Origin: an uncultured Clostridia bacterium
Lineage (GTDB): Bacteria > Bacillota > Clostridia > Oscillospirales > CAG-272
Length of the DNA: 64,000 nucleotides
Reading direction: 5' to 3'
NCBI GenBank assembly: GCA_947630625.1
Contig: CANRIL010000006.1
Coordinates: 1 to 64,000, forward strand
Shown here piece after piece: positions 59,812-64,000 of this stretch. The translations under genes and the position numbers were made by a program. The notes under the pieces were generated by a model. The model made no database searches, had not been told where the DNA came from, and saw nothing but the letters and a program-made list of their open reading frames with translations. Within the stretch, counting starts at the first letter, position 1. Every line of letters begins with the position of its first letter.

Positions 59812-61187
59812 GTTTTTTTATCCGGTTTGATCCCGCCGCCCGAAATTTTATCCTTTTTTGTGACAAGTCTTGACAGCTCCGCGGCGGCGGCGCGCGCCGA
59901 TATGTCATATATGTCGGTGATTATCCTGATCCCGTAGAGTTCGGCGCGTTCGCGGACGCTTTTGATGCGGGACGGCGGGATCGTTTCGTCCCTTCCGTCG
60001 AGCGACGGGGCGACGAGGACGGCAATTTTTTCGTTGCCGCCGAACTGCGTCGTGACAGCGGCGAATTTATAAAGCTCCTCGGAGCCGACGCGCCCGTTCT
60101 TGCACGAAATGAAGACGGGGATCGCGCCGAGCATGAAGATGCAGTCGATCTCGTTGTCGGAGCTGCCCTCCTCGCCGTCAAACGAGAGGCTGACGCCCGA
60201 AACGGCGCGTCCGTCCGACGAAACGTTACAGGCGACGGAGTTCATGTACAGTTCGAGAAGCGCGCCCGCGCTTTTGAGGCATGCGGCGACGGCGTGCGAG
60301 CGGCAGCGGTACCAGCGGCGCGAGGGGTCGCCTCCGCGCGGTTTCAATGCGCCGGACGAGACGAGGTCAGCGACGAGATTTGAGACGGCGCGTATTTTTG
60401 CCTCGTTGCCGTTTACGTAGATGTCGAGCGAGTGCTCCCCCTTCATGTGCAGCCTGTCGGGGACAAGGTCGTTCCACGTGCGGCGCGAGCGGCGCACCAT
60501 CGCAGACCAGACGAGCGCGGTGTCGCGCGATATCTCCTCCATCGTCATGCCGCGCGCGAGCAGTTCCGTGACTGTCGAGCGTTCGACAACGCCGCCGTAT
60601 ATGCGTATGCACTCGTCGACGCTCAAGGAGACGCGCGCGGTTTCTTCATCCGTGAACATGCGGACGACTGTTTCCGAGCCGTCTCCGGTTTTGCTGTAGC
60701 TTGTGAGTTTTCTGTCGGCGAAGTCGAGCCGGATGCAGGAAAACCCGCCGGGCGCGCGCGAGTATACGTATCCCGCGGCGAGGTAGAGCTCCGGCGTTCC
60801 GCCCTCGATATCGAGGACGGCGTCGTCGCCGGCAAACGCTTCGAGTACGGCGGCGAGTTCCATCATGTCCGAGGTGTGCGTCTCGACGAATTCAACCTTT
60901 TCGGGCACGCAGCCGCGGGATTCCCAGAGGCGGCGGTACGCGTCCTTATATTTGCGGTAAACGGCGGAGGCGTGCTCCGGGACGATGAAGACGACGCGGC
61001 GCGGCAAAAGGAGCATCACGCCGAGCGCGTTATATATATGTGTGTCAGGGTCGTAGAGCTCGACGAGTGTGTCCGTCTTCCGCCCTCCCTCTCCCGCCGG
61101 GGCGGCAGTCCCTTCCGCGGCGACGGGTGTTTCCGCTTTGTCAGCCATGCTTTGTTTGTCAGCCTCCGCTTCATTATGGTTGCGCAT
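59808..61187 (-). CDS. Card1-like CARF-nuclease protein (DUF1887 type), orphan
   Basis: 459 residues. After a low-complexity N-terminus (1-37), residues about 38-185 look like a CARF domain, with LVELYDPDTHIYNALGVMLL and the ligand loop LDIEGGTPELYLAAG. A helical/winged middle follows (about 200-300), then a PD-(D/E)XK-like nuclease domain: Glu312 in LLELYMN, Asp348 in NEIDCIF, Lys363 in FISCKNG. In Card1/Can2, cyclic oligoadenylate switches on cleavage of DNA or RNA. Here the usual TGGTK loop is EGGTP, and the acid of (D/E)xK is Ser361. No CRISPR array or cas gene is in the window. The -10 TATACT at 61192-61197 makes the later ATG (61148, GGAGG upstream) a plausible start. Confidence 0.75.
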   Translation of the reverse strand: MRNHNEAEADKQSMADKAETPVAAEGTAAPAGEGGRKTDTLVELYDPDTHIYNALGVMLLLPRRVVFIVPEHASAVYRKYKDAYRRLWESRGCVPEKVEFVETHTSDMMELAAVLEAFAGDDAVLDIEGGTPELYLAAGYVYSRAPGGFSCIRLDFADRKLTSYSKTGDGSETVVRMFTDEETARVSLSVDECIRIYGGVVERSTVTELLARGMTMEEISRDTALVWSAMVRRSRRTWNDLVPDRLHMKGEHSLDIYVNGNEAKIRAVSNLVADLVSSGALKPRGGDPSRRWYRCRSHAVAACLKSAGALLELYMNSVACNVSSDGRAVSGVSLSFDGEEGSSDNEIDCIFMLGAIPVFISCKNGRVGSEELYKFAAVTTQFGGNEKIAVLVAPSLDGRDETIPPSRIKSVRERAELYGIRIITDIYDISARAAAAELSRLVTKKDKISGGGIKPDKKT

Positions 61188-61260
61188 TTAAAGTATACAC
61201 CATCCTTGCGGAAAAATAAAGGGGGATCGCGCGGTTTTTAAGCGGAATGAGCGATTCGGG

Positions 61261-61289
61261 TTGACAAATCGGCGCGCCTGTCTTAAAAT
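61261..61289 (+). promoter_or_regulatory. Promoter of GH106-like gene
   Basis: TTGACA (61261-61266), 17-nt spacer, TAAAAT (61284-61289). It shows the track start at 61261 (a TTG) is the -35 element and not a codon. Confidence 0.8.
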
Positions 61290-61347
61290 TGAGTCAGAAA
61301 GCGCCGGGGAGAGCGAACGGCAAAAATTACGGAGGCGGAAGCAAAGG

Positions 61348-63789
61348 ATGGAAATTGAAAAAAAGTACGCGCCGATACTGCATACGGGGTTTGCTGAGAA
61401 TTACACGGGTGCACAGATGAAGGAATTTGTCCGGCTCGTTGACGAGCGGGGATATTCGGGATTTTCAGCCGAGGGCAAGTCGTCGGTCGGGGCGACGGAC
61501 GACATTGACGGCTGGGTCGACGGGTACATGCGCGGGCTCGCGGCGGCGTGCCGTGAATCCGAGGCGCGCGGGCTCGATGTCTGGATCTTCGACGAATGGG
61601 GCTATCCCACGGGGACGGCAGCCGGGAGGACGATGCAGGGGCATCCGGAGTGGCGCTCGAAGACGCTGCACTGCGCGATAGATATGATAGTCGAGGAGGG
61701 AAAGACGGTGTCCGTCACCGCGCCGGAACATCTTTTATCGGCGGCGGCGTGGCACGTCAACCGCAACGTTTTCGCGGGACCTGCCGGAGGGTACGAGAAT
61801 ATCCCCGTCGTCGACGGGAAGCTGACGTATACGGCGGGACACAGGCGCTGCCGCCTTGTCGCCGCGACGTGGGAATACGACACGACGCGCACTGTCGGTG
61901 TTTTCCGGCACGACATGGAAAACGACGCGCAGTGTACGCTCGACCTGCTCTCGCGCGAGGCCGTTGAGAGGCTGCTTTCCGTGATGCACGGCGAATATTA
62001 CCGCCGTATGCCGGAATTTTTCGGTGGGACGATCAAGGGATTTTTCTACGACGAGCCGTTTTTGTCGTTCCCGTTGCCGTACACGTTTGATCTGATCGAC
62101 GAATTCATTGAAAAAAAGGGCTACGATCCGACGCCGAGGCTGCCGCTGCTTGTTTCGGGCGGGTGCGGGGCGCTCCGCGACGACTGGCGCGATGTTGCGA
62201 CGACGCGCATGGCGGAATCGTTTTTCGGCGCCATGCAGAAGTGGTGCCACGCGCACGGCGTCGAGCTTGTGGGGCATCAGGACCTCGACCACGATATCCG
62301 CTCCACAAATTCGGTCAGCGGCGACTTTTTCAAGAACAATAAATACAACGACGCGCCGGGCGTCGATTACATCTGGGCGCAGATCAGACCCGATCACACC
62401 GCCGATTATCCGCGGTTCGCGGGTTCGTTCCGCCGCATGACGGGCAAGGCGCACGCGACGAGCGAAAGCTTTGCCGCCGTCGGAAACTGCCTTTTCCCCG
62501 ACTATATGAGATGGGCGATGGAGTATCAGGCAGTGCGGGGGATCGACCGGTTTTACCTGATGATCGCCGCCCCGGAGGGAGGGCGCGGATTCGGGACGCC
62601 GCTCGATTTCGAGCATCCCGTGTCCCGCATGTTTGCAAGGGACGTAAACCGCCATGTTGCGGTCGTCAACAGCATGCTGAACGAAACGTCCCCGGCGGCG
62701 TCGGTCGCGCTTTATGTGCCGCGCGCACAGATAAACGCCGAATATCCGCCCGCGCGGGCTAACCGCGTCAGCCTTCATATGCCGTGGGAGTGGGTCAACG
62801 ACACGGCGGAGGCGCTTATATACGCGCCGGTCGATTTTGAATATATCTGGGACGAGATGATAACGTCGCTGCCGCTTTGCGGGGACGGCGCGCTTCTTTT
62901 GCCGACCGGGCAGAGGATAGACACGCTCGTGATACCTGCCGTTTACGCGCTCCCGGCGGATGTGGCTGAGAGAGTCCGTAAAATGCAGGAGCTGGGGGCA
63001 AAAATCGTATTTGTCAGCTTCGCGGCGGAGGGGTTTGTCGGTTCGGATGTGTGCACGTATCCGCGCGACATCGCCGCTCATGTCGGCGGCGGGCTGCGCC
63101 TCGGCGGCAGAGTTTCGCTGACGACGCGCCGGTCGGAAGACGGGGAATATTTCTTCCTTTTAAATGAATCGGCGGAGAAATACGAGGGGCTGCTCGGAAT
63201 CGCGGGCGAGAATCTGCAAAAGTTCGACTTTGAAAGCGAAGAATGGTACGATGTTGACGACGAATCGCTGTCGCTGCCGCCGCTCGGACTTGCCGTATAC
63301 CGCGCCGCGGGCGCGCCGGTCGGCAAACAGAGGCAGACGCCGACGGGTGCGGCGATTTTCCCGGACAATTGGCGCGTCACGCTGCCGGACGGCGGGAAAC
63401 TTGAACTTGAAAGGCTGACAGACTGGCGCGAGTTTGCGGGGGCATATTCGGGGACGCTCACGTATGAGACGGAGATAAACGCGCCGCGCGACGGGCGTTA
63501 TCGCCTGTTTTTGGGCGAGGTTTGCTGGGCAGCGTCCGTTTCGGTCGACGGCGGCGAGCCGGTCAACGTGCCGTTTGCGCCGTATGAGCGTGATCTCACG
63601 CTGACGGCGGGGACGCATACGCTTCGCGTCACGGTGCTCAACGCCGATGTTACATCAGTGCTCGGAACGCCCGAGGCGGAGGCGCGCGCGAGGGAGACGA
63701 GGCGGTTCAAGGACATTTTCGAGAACGACCGCGACTACGTTTCCTCCGGGCTGCTCGGTCCCGTATATCTTCGCGAATACGAGATGTGA
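61348..63789 (+). CDS. Large glycosidase, GH106/alpha-L-rhamnosidase-like
   Basis: Start set at 61348 (MEIEKKYAPILHTG), where AAAGG and an earlier GGAGG precede; the track start lies in the promoter. 813 residues, no signal peptide. The barrel half has VWIFDEWGYPTGTAAGR and HPEWRSKTL, and a DEP motif in GFFYDEPFLSF, all seen in GH106-type enzymes. A Rossmann-like region (about 510-590, TLVIPAVYALPADVAERV) and a C-terminal galactose-binding-like sandwich (about 700-800, RYRLFLGEVCWAASVSVDGG) follow. It probably acts on rhamnose-containing oligosaccharides in the cytoplasm. The family is a reasoned guess from motifs. Confidence 0.7.
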   Translation: MEIEKKYAPILHTGFAENYTGAQMKEFVRLVDERGYSGFSAEGKSSVGATDDIDGWVDGYMRGLAAACRESEARGLDVWIFDEWGYPTGTAAGRTMQGHPEWRSKTLHCAIDMIVEEGKTVSVTAPEHLLSAAAWHVNRNVFAGPAGGYENIPVVDGKLTYTAGHRRCRLVAATWEYDTTRTVGVFRHDMENDAQCTLDLLSREAVERLLSVMHGEYYRRMPEFFGGTIKGFFYDEPFLSFPLPYTFDLIDEFIEKKGYDPTPRLPLLVSGGCGALRDDWRDVATTRMAESFFGAMQKWCHAHGVELVGHQDLDHDIRSTNSVSGDFFKNNKYNDAPGVDYIWAQIRPDHTADYPRFAGSFRRMTGKAHATSESFAAVGNCLFPDYMRWAMEYQAVRGIDRFYLMIAAPEGGRGFGTPLDFEHPVSRMFARDVNRHVAVVNSMLNETSPAASVALYVPRAQINAEYPPARANRVSLHMPWEWVNDTAEALIYAPVDFEYIWDEMITSLPLCGDGALLLPTGQRIDTLVIPAVYALPADVAERVRKMQELGAKIVFVSFAAEGFVGSDVCTYPRDIAAHVGGGLRLGGRVSLTTRRSEDGEYFFLLNESAEKYEGLLGIAGENLQKFDFESEEWYDVDDESLSLPPLGLAVYRAAGAPVGKQRQTPTGAAIFPDNWRVTLPDGGKLELERLTDWREFAGAYSGTLTYETEINAPRDGRYRLFLGEVCWAASVSVDGGEPVNVPFAPYERDLTLTAGTHTLRVTVLNADVTSVLGTPEAEARARETRRFKDIFENDRDYVSSGLLGPVYLREYEM

Positions 63790-63890
63790 GAGCGAATAAA
63801 AAATCATATAAAATCGCGCCGGACTATGGCAATAGAGCTGAATTTGTGATAAAATTATAGATAACGATCAACCGAAAGGATTTTTAAATT

Positions 63891-64000
63891 ATGAAAAAGC
63901 GGATCATATCGGCAATACTCGCAGCCGCGTGCATTATAGCGATGTTCGCGTTCGCCGCGTGCGACACGGGCTCCACAGGTTCCGGCAGCGAGACAGGCGG
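63891..64000 (+). CDS. Lipoprotein, 5' part only (runs off window)
   Basis: ATG at 63891 preceded by GAAAGGA. Translation begins MKKRIISAILAAACII and has lipobox FAFAAC followed by a Gly/Ser/Thr linker, like the other lipoproteins here. The frame is open to the last base; it could be a solute-binding protein or glycosidase of the same locus, but nothing past the linker is visible. Too short for the ORF track. Confidence 0.75.
   Translation, partial: MKKRIISAILAAACIIAMFAFAACDTGSTGSGSETG

Noticed and set aside
1-64000. tRNA, rRNA, insertion sequences, integrase or attachment sites
   Set aside because: No tRNA cloverleaf, rRNA stretch, transposase or integrase ORF, or terminal repeats were recognised by eye. 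A dedicated scan (tRNAscan-type, IS profile search) would be decisive.

Overview
The window looks like chromosomal DNA of an uncultured gut-type Firmicute (class Clostridia, probably the Oscillospirales/Christensenellales area). Five things support this. There is a T-box leader with a UUC specifier upstream of pheST. Sigma-A type promoters (TTGACA, 17 bp, TATAAT) and G-rich Shine-Dalgarno sites recur. A Gram-positive LexA box (CGAAC-N4-GTTC type) precedes uvrB. PurF is of the Bacillus type, with a propeptide and Fe-S cysteines. A giant surface protein carries a sortase-like tail. No taxon can be fixed from sequence reading alone. Base composition is uneven: about 1-10.7 kb and 38.1-40.5 kb are visibly more AT-rich than the GC-rich core, which suggests accessory segments.

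Layout. 0-10.7 kb is regulatory and accessory: two XRE regulators (one with an operator array), a small Ada-like lipoprotein, a response regulator/kinase/lipoprotein operon, a sigma factor with an anti-sigma-like membrane partner, two small membrane proteins, a GH25 lysozyme-like protein and a 22-residue membrane peptide. Two genes here, the lipoprotein and the sigma factor, are each split by one in-frame stop codon. 10.8-18.7 kb is metabolic: metH-metF with a membrane protein in one overlapping operon, a divergent lipoprotein, a NUDIX gene, and purC/purF. 18.7-24.6 kb is uvrB, a PHP phosphoesterase and uvrA under a probable SOS promoter. 24.6-37.6 kb mixes sugar catabolism (GH29 fucosidase, UxuA, permuted GH3, SGNH hydrolase, Tag glycosylase) with metal homeostasis (HMA protein, P-type ATPase and ArsR; FeoB divergent from an MntR-like regulator). 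37.7-43 kb holds a cysteine/acid-rich membrane protein, two secreted proteins and a doubled ABC-2 type permease. 43.3-47.1 kb is pheST with its T-box, followed by about 350 bp of G-rich purine-biased noncoding DNA. 47.5-55.7 kb is one gene for a 2717-residue S8 protease. 56.4-64 kb has two tandem GH30 enzymes, a Card1-like CARF/nuclease protein, a GH106-like enzyme and the start of another lipoprotein.

Together the genes suggest an anaerobe that degrades host or plant glycans and proteins at its surface (GH29, GH30, GH3, GH106-like, UxuA, wall-anchored protease) and takes up ferrous or manganese ions with metal-sensing control. The most interesting items are an orphan Card1-like protein with altered CARF and nuclease signatures and no CRISPR locus in the window, a protease whose dockerin is nested inside an Fn3-like domain and which also has a cohesin-like module, and the two single-stop interrupted genes.
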